Shown here: positions 1 through 7,777 of the stretch, piece by piece
Numbering within the stretch: position 1 is the stretch's first letter
Layout of the letters: each line of letters starts with the position of its first letter
Origin: Zhenpiania hominis
Lineage (GTDB): Bacteria; Bacillota; Clostridia; Peptostreptococcales; Anaerovoracaceae
Direction: 5' to 3'
Length of the DNA: 64,000 bases
Assembly: GCF_014333425.1 (NCBI RefSeq)
Contig: NZ_JACRYT010000008.1
Location: forward strand, 1-64,000
Notes under the pieces: model-generated
Database searches by the model: none
What the model was told of the DNA's origin: nothing
What the model saw: the letters and a program-made list of their open reading frames with translations, nothing else
Position numbers and translations under genes: made by a program

Positions 1-90
1 GCCATGCCGTTTTTTATCCACTATTCACTTTTCAATGTTCAAATTACATCAAGTAACAAGTTGTAACTTTTTGAGCTAAATCTATATATT

Positions 91-741
91 TCACTTGACT
101 TTTATATAGTTAGCTTTCTTATTAAAAACCGGCCGTCCAGTTACAATGATGTGTCTTCCGGACTTTACAATCTGCCGTTTGGATACGGGCTGTTTCTGTT
201 CCGCGACAATGTAGGCCACCGAGTTCGGCATCCAAACCGGATTCATCAGATCCTTCATGTATTTGCCTTCCATGTCCTTTTTTCGGATTTCCGCGACCCG
301 TTCATAAGAGCTGTTGGCATACAGGATTTTTCCTTCCGCGTCCGTTACTAAAATTCCGTCAAAGGATCCTTCCAGTATTTCTTCCAGTTCTTTTATCATT
401 TCCTTCTGGGAAGAGAGCTCTGAACGCAGGAGCTTGTTTTCATAGAGGTCAAGAATAAAAAAGACGGTGTCTTTTCTACCTTCTTCCTCTTTCATTTGAA
501 AGGGAATTGTATAATATGTTTTTCCCTCAATTTCCACTCCATAAATCTGCCCGTCCATCTTTTCCATATTCTGAAATTCCGGAATTACTTCGTACAATGG
601 ACATCCAATTGCAGCAGATGGCTCAATTTTTAAAAAACGTTCTACCGATTTATTCAAAAATCGGACTTTCTGTTCCTCATCTACAACAAGAATTCCATTC
701 GGACTGTTCGTTATAATATCGCGAAACAGCTTGGACTCCAT
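91..741 (-). CDS. Tandem-PAS sensor protein, probably a truncated sigma-54 activator
   Basis: 216 residues with two PAS domains (about 5-105 and 120-210), the second reaching the usual PAS core end (GRPVF) and then stopping after a few residues. In sigma-54 activators this point is followed by a helix, an AAA+ domain and a Fis-type HTH. None of these is encoded in the 90 bp to the left, where all three minus frames stop quickly in AT-rich sequence. A PAS-only signalling protein is possible, but the neighbouring sigma-54 promoters suggest the remnant of their regulator. Ligand unknown. The ATG at 741 follows an A/G-rich Shine-Dalgarno region. Confidence 0.7.
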   Translation of the reverse strand: MESKLFRDIITNSPNGILVVDEEQKVRFLNKSVERFLKIEPSAAIGCPLYEVIPEFQNMEKMDGQIYGVEIEGKTYYTIPFQMKEEEGRKDTVFFILDLYENKLLRSELSSQKEMIKELEEILEGSFDGILVTDAEGKILYANSSYERVAEIRKKDMEGKYMKDLMNPVWMPNSVAYIVAEQKQPVSKRQIVKSGRHIIVTGRPVFNKKANYIKVK

Positions 742-772
742 TCTGTTACACCTCTTTTCTCATACCTTTCCC

Positions 773-1873
773 TTACGCTAACTTCATATTTCTCAACTGT
801 TTTAGCGCCTGAAACACCTTCTTTTCTGTAATTTCAAACGGCATATTATAGATATTCGACTCCGGCAAACACGCGGCGGCGGCAATCCGCTCCAACTGGT
901 CGTCTCCATCCGTCACGATTCCCAAATGCTGAAAATTTCGAGGGAGTCCAACTTCTCTATAGAAAGAAAGAGTTCGTTCCCATTCTTCACAATTCCACTG
1001 ACCCTCTTCATTGTATTCCATAATCAGCTGGACTAGAACACCAAAAGCGATTCCTTCTCCATGCATCGAATTCAACGATGGCAGCGCTATGGTCATTGCG
1101 TTATATACTCCGTGGGAGGCCGCGCACCCGCTGTTTACAAAGCCTACGCCGCTCAGATAGATATTTGCCTCTACAATGGCTTCCACAGCATGAGTGACAG
1201 TCTTTGCCTGTACGTCCAACTTAGCCTGTTTCCCATATTTTAAAAGCAAATCATGGCACAATTCTGTCAGCGTAAGCGCCGTATGCGTCCTGGTTCCTCC
1301 GGTGTAATTCTGAATACCCGAACGCTGGCAAGCCCGGGCCTCATAATAGGCGGCGTAGGCGCTGCCCATGCCTGCCGTTAGAAGCCTTGCCGGAGCTTTC
1401 GCAATGATCTCGGTATCCACCAGAACAACCGCGGGACTTTCCTTCAGCCTTTGCAGCTTAATAAACCTTCCGTCTTCTGTGTACAGACTGGCTACACAGC
1501 TACATGGGGAGTCATTTGAGGCAGAGGTAGGGACAGTCACAACCGGCAGCCCGCAGGAATCTCCCACCAATTTTGCCGTATCCAACGCTTTTCCTCCTCC
1601 CGCTCCGATAATTCCACTATATTCCTCCTTACGCACAAGCTCTGCGAGGCGACTGACTTCCTGCGGGCTTGATTCCCCGTTGAAATTCAAAAAAGCGCAT
1701 AAATTTCCCGCGCTCCGAAATCCCTCTTTCACCCGCTCTTCGATCAGTTCTTTGACCTGAATATCGGAAACGATAACAAAACTCCTCCCCAAGTGGGAAA
1801 CATAGCGATATGCGTCGGACAACAGTGTGCTTCCCTGAAAATACTTCGCAGGCGTGGCTAAACTCTTTGCCAT
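773..1873 (-). CDS. Glycerol dehydrogenase-family NAD-dependent alcohol dehydrogenase
   Basis: 366 residues, the usual length of the GldA branch of iron/zinc polyol dehydrogenases. The NAD-binding Gly-rich loop GAGGGKALDTAK and the PTSASNDSP loop are present, as are two metal-ligand histidines (in ASHGVYN and MHGEG). The third ligand, normally Asp in a GMGDA-type motif, appears as Ser (GMGSAYAAYYEA), so metal binding may be altered. Substrate unknown. It has its own sigma-54 promoter 158 bp upstream and a hairpin in the leader, and is separated from the main operon. Shine-Dalgarno GAAGGGAT precedes the ATG. Confidence 0.85.
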   Translation of the reverse strand: MAKSLATPAKYFQGSTLLSDAYRYVSHLGRSFVIVSDIQVKELIEERVKEGFRSAGNLCAFLNFNGESSPQEVSRLAELVRKEEYSGIIGAGGGKALDTAKLVGDSCGLPVVTVPTSASNDSPCSCVASLYTEDGRFIKLQRLKESPAVVLVDTEIIAKAPARLLTAGMGSAYAAYYEARACQRSGIQNYTGGTRTHTALTLTELCHDLLLKYGKQAKLDVQAKTVTHAVEAIVEANIYLSGVGFVNSGCAASHGVYNAMTIALPSLNSMHGEGIAFGVLVQLIMEYNEEGQWNCEEWERTLSFYREVGLPRNFQHLGIVTDGDDQLERIAAAACLPESNIYNMPFEITEKKVFQALKQLRNMKLA

Positions 1874-1920
1874 TATACATCCCTTCTTTCATTTCCTGCA
1901 TTACAGAATGCTCCATTTGG

Positions 1921-1957
1921 GAAATGCCCCCGCGCCGTTAGGACGCAGGGGCGTTTC
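1921..1957. terminator. 14-bp GC-rich hairpin in the leader of the dehydrogenase gene
   Basis: Arms 1921-1934 and 1944-1957 pair with one mismatch around a 9-nt loop, on either strand. It could end transcription from the gene to the right, but it also lies inside the leader expected from the sigma-54 promoter at 2031-2047, so it may act as an attenuator or mRNA-protecting stem. The U-tract on the minus strand is weak. Confidence 0.5.
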
Positions 1958-2030
1958 TCTACCGTTTATTGATGAATTTAAGGCGGAACCGGAATGTTAC
2001 TTTCAACTCTGCATCACTATTTATAATATT

Positions 2031-2047
2031 ACGCAACTATCGTGCCA
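2031..2047 (-). promoter_or_regulatory. Sigma-54 (-24/-12) promoter
   Basis: On the minus strand the sequence reads TGGCACG-ATAG-TTGCG, a full match to the -24 GG and -12 GC elements with correct spacing. It faces the glycerol dehydrogenase-like gene at 773-1873. Confidence 0.85.
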
Positions 2048-2122
2048 TAGTTTTCCAATTGCGAAAATGTTGAAAACGCAGGCTTCTGTGTAATATCAAG
2101 TCTGACTTCTTTCGATACTTTC

Positions 2123-2156
2123 GATGCTTTTTCGCATCGCGATTGTTTTTCGCATC
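2123..2156 (-). promoter_or_regulatory. Tandem enhancer (UAS) dyads for a sigma-54 activator
   Basis: GATGCTTTTTCGCATC (2123-2138, a GATGC-N6-GCATC dyad) is followed 18 bp on by GATTGTTTTTCGCATC (2141-2156). They lie about 75-110 bp upstream of the -24 element, the usual enhancer distance. Nearly the same dyad occurs at 10127-10142 upstream of the second sigma-54 promoter in this region, which supports a shared activator. Confidence 0.6.
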
Positions 2157-2168
2157 TCTCCGTCCATT

Positions 2169-3062
2169 TCACTGTCCGGCCTTCACCTCCTTCCATTCTC
2201 CAATGGAAAAGATGGCCAAACCGATCCATACGATAACGAACGCCATAAACTGGACTGCATCAAAGGGCTCTTCAAACAAAAAAACACCAAGAGCAAGAGA
2301 AATGGTCGGCATGATATATTCGATCAGCCCCAGGGTAACAAGAGGAAGTCTTCCCGCGGCCTCTGAAAACAACGCGAGGGTGGCCGCAGTCACCGGTCCA
2401 CTGAAAAATAAAAGAAAATATTGGAATTCCATACCCGCGCAAATCGCTCCATTCCCTGTCTTCTCCAAATACAGGATAACAGCAAGCGCAGGGAGCGCTA
2501 AATACATTGTCTCATAAAAAAGTGATAATATCGAGGGAAGCTTATTATTTTTTTTGAGCACCGCATAACCGGCAAAGGATACCCCCAGAGTTAACGCTAC
2601 AATTGGAACTTCCATAAAGTGTACCAGGATAACGGCTACACCGATAAGCGCAAGCCCAATCGCGGCTAATTTATAATTTGTCAGTTTTTCTTTAAAAAAG
2701 AGGATCCCAAAGGCGCTGATTACAAGCGGTTCAATATAGTAGCCAATGCAGGTCTGCACGACTTGATCGGTATTCACCGCCCAGACATAAAGCTGCCAGT
2801 TAAAGGTGATTAATAACCCTGTCAAAAAGAATCTCAGTTTTGCTCCTTTGGGCCGAAGGTGTTTTTTTATCTCCTCTATTCCATACAGCTTCCAGGAAAG
2901 CGCTCCGCATACAACGCAAACCAGAAGGATTCGATAAACTAAAATGACAGAGCTTTCAATCGGCTTTAACGCCTGCCAGTAGATCGGGAGCAGTCCCCAT
3001 AAAACCGAGCAGGAAACCCCGTAAGTCAATCCTTTTCTATAAATCTTTTTTTCGTTTTCCAT
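2169..3062 (-). CDS. EamA/DMT-family (RarD-like) membrane transporter
   Basis: About 297 residues with ten predicted membrane helices in two EamA halves, starting with a Gly/Trp-rich first helix (LWGLLPIYW) as in RarD-like members. Probably exports or exchanges a small metabolite; substrate not predictable. I chose the ATG at 3062 because the in-frame GTG two codons upstream overlaps the Shine-Dalgarno GGGAGGTGG. A terminator-like hairpin separates it from the upstream operon, so it may be transcribed separately; no clear promoter was found in the short gap. Confidence 0.85.
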   Translation of the reverse strand: MENEKKIYRKGLTYGVSCSVLWGLLPIYWQALKPIESSVILVYRILLVCVVCGALSWKLYGIEEIKKHLRPKGAKLRFFLTGLLITFNWQLYVWAVNTDQVVQTCIGYYIEPLVISAFGILFFKEKLTNYKLAAIGLALIGVAVILVHFMEVPIVALTLGVSFAGYAVLKKNNKLPSILSLFYETMYLALPALAVILYLEKTGNGAICAGMEFQYFLLFFSGPVTAATLALFSEAAGRLPLVTLGLIEYIMPTISLALGVFLFEEPFDAVQFMAFVIVWIGLAIFSIGEWKEVKAGQ

Positions 3063-3089
3063 ATCCACCTCCCGCAGGATTTCCAGTCA

Positions 3090-3126
3090 GAAAACGCCCC
3101 CGACCGAATCTGTCAGAGGCGTTTTC
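3090..3126. terminator. Bidirectional terminator-like hairpin
   Basis: GAAAACGCC (3090-3098) and GGCGTTTTC (3118-3126) form a perfect 9-bp stem whose A/T ends supply U-tracts on both strands. It lies between the nitrilase-family gene and the EamA gene and probably marks the end of the sigma-54 operon that begins at 9930. Confidence 0.65.
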
Positions 3127-3153
3127 TTTATTTCAATATGTAGCAAGAGCCTT

Positions 3154-4104
3154 TTATTTTTTAATCAGCTTGTAAACTTCGCTATGGTCTACGTTTGTTC
3201 CGTAAGGCTGCGCGGTTTCCGGCTTGATCAGCTCTCCGTACAGCTCCGGTCTTCTCCAGAACGGATAGATGCTTGCGTCATTGTCTCTTGCTTCCTGCGG
3301 AGCCTCGCTGTCGATTACCGCGTAGCAGATATCCTGACCAAAGATCGTAGTCTGCGCGATATTTACGCCGTCAAACGCGATGGCAGTTCCGCCCGCATAA
3401 GACAGGTCGATGGATCCTGCGTTATCGCCTGCGGAGAATGCCCACGCATGTACCGGCACGTCTTTTCTCCATCCAACCGGATTAACCATAACGCAGTAGG
3501 ACAGACTCTGAGTGGCGGAAGCTTCCGCGAGTCCCGGAATATCCTTTAAGAATTTCGCGCTCCAGCAGGTCGGCGCAAAGATTACGTCTGCTCCCTTTAA
3601 GCCGTAGATTCTTGGAATTTCCGCGTTCGTGTAGTCCATATCGATCATAACCGCCCATTTGCCCAGCGGAGTATCAAATACCGGCAGCTCATTTCCCGGC
3701 TGAATTCCATTACCTGGTTCATGCTTCGCAGGAGCGTTTTCCGGCTGCACTTTGCTGTATTTTCCGATAATATTTCCATCCGGTCCGATGATCGCGCATG
3801 TATTTCTCAGCAGACCGTCTTCACATTTTTCAACCATACTTCCCGCTACGCAGTAAGTCTGAGTTTCTTTACATTTTTCCGCGATGGCGTTGATGGAAGG
3901 TCCTGGGATCGGCTCTGCCATTTCGTCCATCTGTTCCTTTGTCAGACCCGCGTATGGCGGCCATGTGAGAAAGTATTCCGGGAATACGGTTACTTTCGCG
4001 CCTACGGACGCTGCTTCGTCGATCATGGATAATACGTTCTTCAGGTTTGCTTCCTTATCATTCTGGATGATGTTCGGCTGACATGCTGCTACAATATACT
4101 TCAT
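3154..4104 (-). CDS. Carbon-nitrogen hydrolase (nitrilase) superfamily protein lacking the catalytic Cys
   Basis: 316 residues with the whole nitrilase fold. The catalytic Glu is in FPEYFLT and the Lys in KYSKVQP, but the nucleophile position, normally Cys in an ICYD-type motif, reads I-D-M-D-Y. Flanking alignment is good (GKWAVMIDMD...EIPRIYGLKGADVIFAP), so this is a real Cys-to-Asp change rather than misplacement. It may be a pseudoenzyme, a binding protein or an enzyme with different chemistry. It is the last gene of the operon with the PreA-like and DUF3830 genes, a setting that would otherwise suggest amide or ureide hydrolysis. Confidence 0.85.
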   Translation of the reverse strand: MKYIVAACQPNIIQNDKEANLKNVLSMIDEAASVGAKVTVFPEYFLTWPPYAGLTKEQMDEMAEPIPGPSINAIAEKCKETQTYCVAGSMVEKCEDGLLRNTCAIIGPDGNIIGKYSKVQPENAPAKHEPGNGIQPGNELPVFDTPLGKWAVMIDMDYTNAEIPRIYGLKGADVIFAPTCWSAKFLKDIPGLAEASATQSLSYCVMVNPVGWRKDVPVHAWAFSAGDNAGSIDLSYAGGTAIAFDGVNIAQTTIFGQDICYAVIDSEAPQEARDNDASIYPFWRRPELYGELIKPETAQPYGTNVDHSEVYKLIKK

Positions 4105-4197
4105 AATTTTTTCCTCCTAAAATTTTCTTTTTTTTCTCTGTAGCTCTAACTTATTTATGTCAATGCGGACAGGCTCTCCTTCCGCCTTGGACATCGA

Positions 4198-4590
4198 TTA
4201 TTTTTTACGGAACTTCACCTTTTCCTCGCCTTCTTTCCAGATACGAAGGCCTACGTTATGCAGTTCTTCCAGATTGTCTCTGATTTCCGCGAAGAGATTA
4301 TAATACTCCCCACCTGACTCAATCGTTGAGCCGTAATAAATACAGACGGCCTGCCACTGGGGATCGCAGTTAAAGGCAATTGCTCCTTCGTAAGGCGGGA
4401 TACGGTTTTCATCATCAACCGCAACCGGGGCGCCAAAGAAAAATTCATCTCCGGAAAATCTCGCCTGCAGACACCCTCCCTCAAGAGGCAGCGCCTTTTG
4501 AAAAGCCGCCGCTGTTTTGGGCGCCTGATCTTCCAGAAAATGCACCTCAAAGGTTCCGCCTTTTTCAAATTCTAAAATATAGGTATCCAT
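4198..4590 (-). CDS. DUF3830 (cyclophilin-like fold) protein
   Basis: 130 residues matching the pattern I recall for DUF3830: an N-terminal strand and helix (PKTAAAFQKALP), then ARFSGDEFFF, a central Pro-rich EGAIAF block, and a C-terminal N-x-FA-x-I helix with GLRIWKEG. The family is thought to have a cyclophilin-like fold and often sits beside amidohydrolase or ureide genes. No catalytic role can be assigned. It lies 12 bp downstream of the PreA-like gene and 93 bp before the nitrilase-like gene, in the same operon. Confidence 0.75.
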   Translation of the reverse strand: MDTYILEFEKGGTFEVHFLEDQAPKTAAAFQKALPLEGGCLQARFSGDEFFFGAPVAVDDENRIPPYEGAIAFNCDPQWQAVCIYYGSTIESGGEYYNLFAEIRDNLEELHNVGLRIWKEGEEKVKFRKK

Positions 4591-4602
4591 AGCCGGTTCT
4601 CC

Positions 4603-5763
4603 TTATTTATAATCGCGCATCTCGATGGCTCTGAATTTGCACAGGGACCAGCATACGCCGCATCCATCGCACCGTTCATCTACGAAAGCCTTCCCGTCTT
4701 TCAGATGAAGGGCGTCGAACATACAGGAATCGAGACACATCTTGCAGCCCGTACATCTGTCTGTAACAAAGGCTCTGGTGGGCTGATCCTGCGGAGAGGT
4801 ACCTGTCAGATACGGCAGCGCTTTTCCGCGGAAGTCCTCAATGGAATTGTAGCCCTTCTTCTTCATCCAGGCTTCAATACCTTCGGCAATCTCACGCAGC
4901 ACTTTATATCCGCGAGCGTAAATCGCTCCGCATACCTGCACGGTTGTCGCACCCATCAGGATATATTTGATCGCGTCTTCCGCGCACTGGATGCCGGTTA
5001 CGCCGGAGATTGGCACGTTGGTGGAATTGGCGATTCTCGATACGAATGCCAGGCTGACTGGTCTCAGCCACGGGCCGCCAAGTCCGGTTGTCTCAGAGAA
5101 CCATGGTTTTTCCGCGTCCACATCCAGCTCGATTCCATCCAGGCCGAAGGTTCCCAGCCCTGTAATGGCGTCCGCTCCTGCTGCCACGATTTTCGGAGCT
5201 ACTTCGGTCGGATCTTCGGTAACCCCCATCATTTTGAAAATAACTGGAATCTTAACTTCGCTTTTTACAACGGAAGCGATAACCGGATCGGTATACTTGC
5301 TGTACGGATTCCACATATGGCCGTTTAGCTCCAGAGCGTCCGCTCCCGCGTCCTCCATCATGCGAGCCAGCCTTCTCCAGGATTCATAATTTCCCGTAAA
5401 GCCGCAGATGCTCACGATAATGGGAATATCCACGCCATTAGGGCCTTTCAGCTCTTTCAGCATTTCCGCCATTTTCTCCGGAGTCGGATATGGCTCTTCA
5501 ATCCGGAAAAACGAGAACATTCCTCCCTTTTCTGTCAGCGCCGGATCATATCCGTTTGGTGTGTTGTAAAGCTGAAATTTCGGTCTCGGATTGGCGCCGG
5601 TCGGCCTTCCGTTTTCATCCGGAAACATAACGGATTTTGTAACTACCGCACCTGCCCCGTTTTCTGCCGCCCGTTTGATTGCGTCCGCGGTGATGGACGG
5701 AGTCGCTGACGCGACGATGACCGGATTTTTTAATTTCAGTCCACAAAAATCTACTGATAACAT
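4603..5763 (-). CDS. PreA-like dihydropyrimidine/dihydroorotate dehydrogenase-family flavoprotein with two [4Fe-4S] clusters
   Basis: 386 residues: an FMN-binding TIM barrel (about 1-310) related to dihydroorotate dehydrogenase and the PreA subunit of NAD-dependent dihydropyrimidine dehydrogenase, then a ferredoxin domain with two CxxCxxCxxxC sets (CTGCKMCLDSC and CDGCGVCWSLC). No PreT-like partner is nearby, so the electron donor is unclear. In this operon it could reduce or oxidise a heterocycle or enone whose product passes to the dehydrogenases. The first codons overlap the SWIM-protein gene by 13 bp. Confidence 0.85.
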   Translation of the reverse strand: MLSVDFCGLKLKNPVIVASATPSITADAIKRAAENGAGAVVTKSVMFPDENGRPTGANPRPKFQLYNTPNGYDPALTEKGGMFSFFRIEEPYPTPEKMAEMLKELKGPNGVDIPIIVSICGFTGNYESWRRLARMMEDAGADALELNGHMWNPYSKYTDPVIASVVKSEVKIPVIFKMMGVTEDPTEVAPKIVAAGADAITGLGTFGLDGIELDVDAEKPWFSETTGLGGPWLRPVSLAFVSRIANSTNVPISGVTGIQCAEDAIKYILMGATTVQVCGAIYARGYKVLREIAEGIEAWMKKKGYNSIEDFRGKALPYLTGTSPQDQPTRAFVTDRCTGCKMCLDSCMFDALHLKDGKAFVDERCDGCGVCWSLCKFRAIEMRDYK

Positions 5764-6257
5764 ACTTTCTCCTCCTTCTCACTTTTTTCCTCATCGTTAT
5801 TTGTCGCTTTTTGTTCACTGGTTTCATACAGTCCCAGAATATCCGCCAGCTTGCACATATGAACGCAAGGGGCGTGATTTTTCCGAAACTCTACGCAGTT
5901 ACAGCCTTCCAGAGTTGTCATGGTCCGGTATCCTTTATCCGGTTCTTTCGTCATAGCATACCGGGTTTTTTTATGCACATACTGGAAGTGAAAATCTTCA
6001 AATTCTTTCCGCTCCTTCTTTCTTCCAAGGTATCCCCACCGCTGCCAGAGAGTTTTTGAGTCTGTCCTGCGATATTTGAAAGCCGGATACCAAAGATACA
6101 CGCCCATAGCGGCAAGGACCAGAAAGACAATTCCATATTGTTTAAAAATCGCAAGGAATGGCATTCCCATTATGAGTCCGTTGACTATCATAATGACGAT
6201 TCCCGCAAGAAAGGCAAACGCGAGTTTGTATCGGAATTTTGATATGTAAAAGTTCAT
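5751..6257 (-). CDS. Small membrane protein with a SWIM-type zinc finger
   Basis: 168 residues: two membrane helices near the N-terminus (about 10-32 and 38-58), a basic linker, then CNC...PCVH, which fits the CxCx(n)CxH SWIM zinc-binding pattern, and an acidic/lysine C-terminal tail. The soluble part should be cytoplasmic. It lies between the symporter and the flavoprotein, one base after the symporter stop, so it is co-translated with a transport/catabolic operon. A role in symporter control or protein binding is conceivable but unproven. Confidence 0.7.
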   Translation of the reverse strand: MNFYISKFRYKLAFAFLAGIVIMIVNGLIMGMPFLAIFKQYGIVFLVLAAMGVYLWYPAFKYRRTDSKTLWQRWGYLGRKKERKEFEDFHFQYVHKKTRYAMTKEPDKGYRTMTTLEGCNCVEFRKNHAPCVHMCKLADILGLYETSEQKATNNDEEKSEKEEKVCYQ

Positions 6258-6258
6258 T

Positions 6259-7722
6259 TTACGCTCCTGTCGCCTGCTCGGTCTTTTTCACAACCGGATC
6301 GTTCTTTCCAACCCCTTCAAACATTCTGGTCGGATGCGATTTACAGGTTGCCAGGGATACAATAATCATCAGCGCGATGCTCGAAAGTCCCGCTACAATG
6401 CTTGCGTCAAATCCTCCCGGAGAACCAAGTCCGTAATTCCAGAAGAAGTAAACAATGATTCCTCCGAATATGGACGCCAGGCTTCCCGCCGCGGTCGCTT
6501 TTCTCCAGAACACTGCCGCTACCACGGAAGCCGCCATGCTGGCGGAGTAGAATCCCCACGCCATAAGCAGGATATCCAGAATCGCCTGAATGAACAGCGC
6601 CACCAACAGACAGATTATGCCTACCGCTACAACCAGCCATTTGGCCAGTTTTAGTTCTGATTTATCATCGATCTTCTTAAAGACTTTAATAATATCCGTC
6701 ACGATTGCCTGTACGGCTGTCAGAAGATATCCTGACATGGTGGACATAATCGCCGCCAGAATCGCGCAGCAGATAATCGCCGCGATTACCGGATGGAACA
6801 AATCACACATAATCACTACTACCACACCCTGCGATTCCATGCCTTCCGGCTTAACCGGCATAATCGCTTTCGCCGCCAGCCCCAGAATCAGTATCATGAC
6901 TGAATAAAACAGGATGACCGCCACGCCGCCGATGGCGCCAATCCGCGAGGTCTTCGGACTGTTGGAGGAAAACGCTCTCTGCCAGTACGGAGGTCCCGCG
7001 AAAAAGTATAGGAGATAGGTAAAGGCGAGACTGATTACGTACGGTCCCGGAGTCCATTCCAGATGGCCTTCCGGAAGCGCCGCCAGCATGTTCGACCAGC
7101 CGCCCGCTTCATTGATCATGAGAGCCGGAAGAACAACCGCCATTCCCAATACCAGGATAATGCACTGGATAAAATCGGTCCAGGCAACGCCGTACATTCC
7201 CGCCAGACAGGTATACGCTACCATAACCAGGGTCATAGCGATTGCCGCCACTTCGTAGGACATGTTAACTCCTACATTTGAGAAAATAAGCGGGATCACT
7301 GTGGCGGAACCGGATACCTGGCCTGCTAGAGTGCCGGTCAGCGCCCATACTACGATAATTGCGGAAAAAAATCCCGCCCACTTTCCAAATCTCCAGGATA
7401 CCAGTCCCGAAACAGAGATAATGTCATACTTAAAGCCGATTTTGTTTACTCGCGGTGAAATCAGCCCGAACAGGAACATCGCCGCCATTGTGACAATCGT
7501 CGCGATGAACATTGATACGCCCTGATCATAGGCAAGCCCGGTATCCGCCAGCGTCGCTCCGGCGCCGATATAGGTTGCCGCCATCGTCATGACGATCAGG
7601 TACCACGGCAGTCCCCGACCCGCGACATAGTAGTCTTCTGATGAGTCAACGCGATTCTTCAGATAAAGACCGATTGCCAGCATACCGATCAGGTAAATTG
7701 CCAGAATTACAATCGTTAACAT
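6259..7722 (-). CDS. Sodium:solute symporter (SSS/SLC5 family)
   Basis: 487 residues with about 13 membrane helices and family features: N-terminal YVAGRGLPWY, the GATLADTGLAY stretch near helix 2, and a GMYGVAWTDFIQ motif in the middle. It probably imports the growth substrate of the operon together with Na+. The surrounding dehydrogenases and PreA-like enzyme suggest a carbonyl- or hydroxy-containing, perhaps nitrogenous, compound; the exact substrate cannot be read from the sequence. Confidence 0.9.
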   Translation of the reverse strand: MLTIVILAIYLIGMLAIGLYLKNRVDSSEDYYVAGRGLPWYLIVMTMAATYIGAGATLADTGLAYDQGVSMFIATIVTMAAMFLFGLISPRVNKIGFKYDIISVSGLVSWRFGKWAGFFSAIIVVWALTGTLAGQVSGSATVIPLIFSNVGVNMSYEVAAIAMTLVMVAYTCLAGMYGVAWTDFIQCIILVLGMAVVLPALMINEAGGWSNMLAALPEGHLEWTPGPYVISLAFTYLLYFFAGPPYWQRAFSSNSPKTSRIGAIGGVAVILFYSVMILILGLAAKAIMPVKPEGMESQGVVVVIMCDLFHPVIAAIICCAILAAIMSTMSGYLLTAVQAIVTDIIKVFKKIDDKSELKLAKWLVVAVGIICLLVALFIQAILDILLMAWGFYSASMAASVVAAVFWRKATAAGSLASIFGGIIVYFFWNYGLGSPGGFDASIVAGLSSIALMIIVSLATCKSHPTRMFEGVGKNDPVVKKTEQATGA

Positions 7723-7777
7723 TTGTTCTTCTCCTTTCTACTTTGAACTTAAAATTGTACTCGCGCAAATCAATAAC

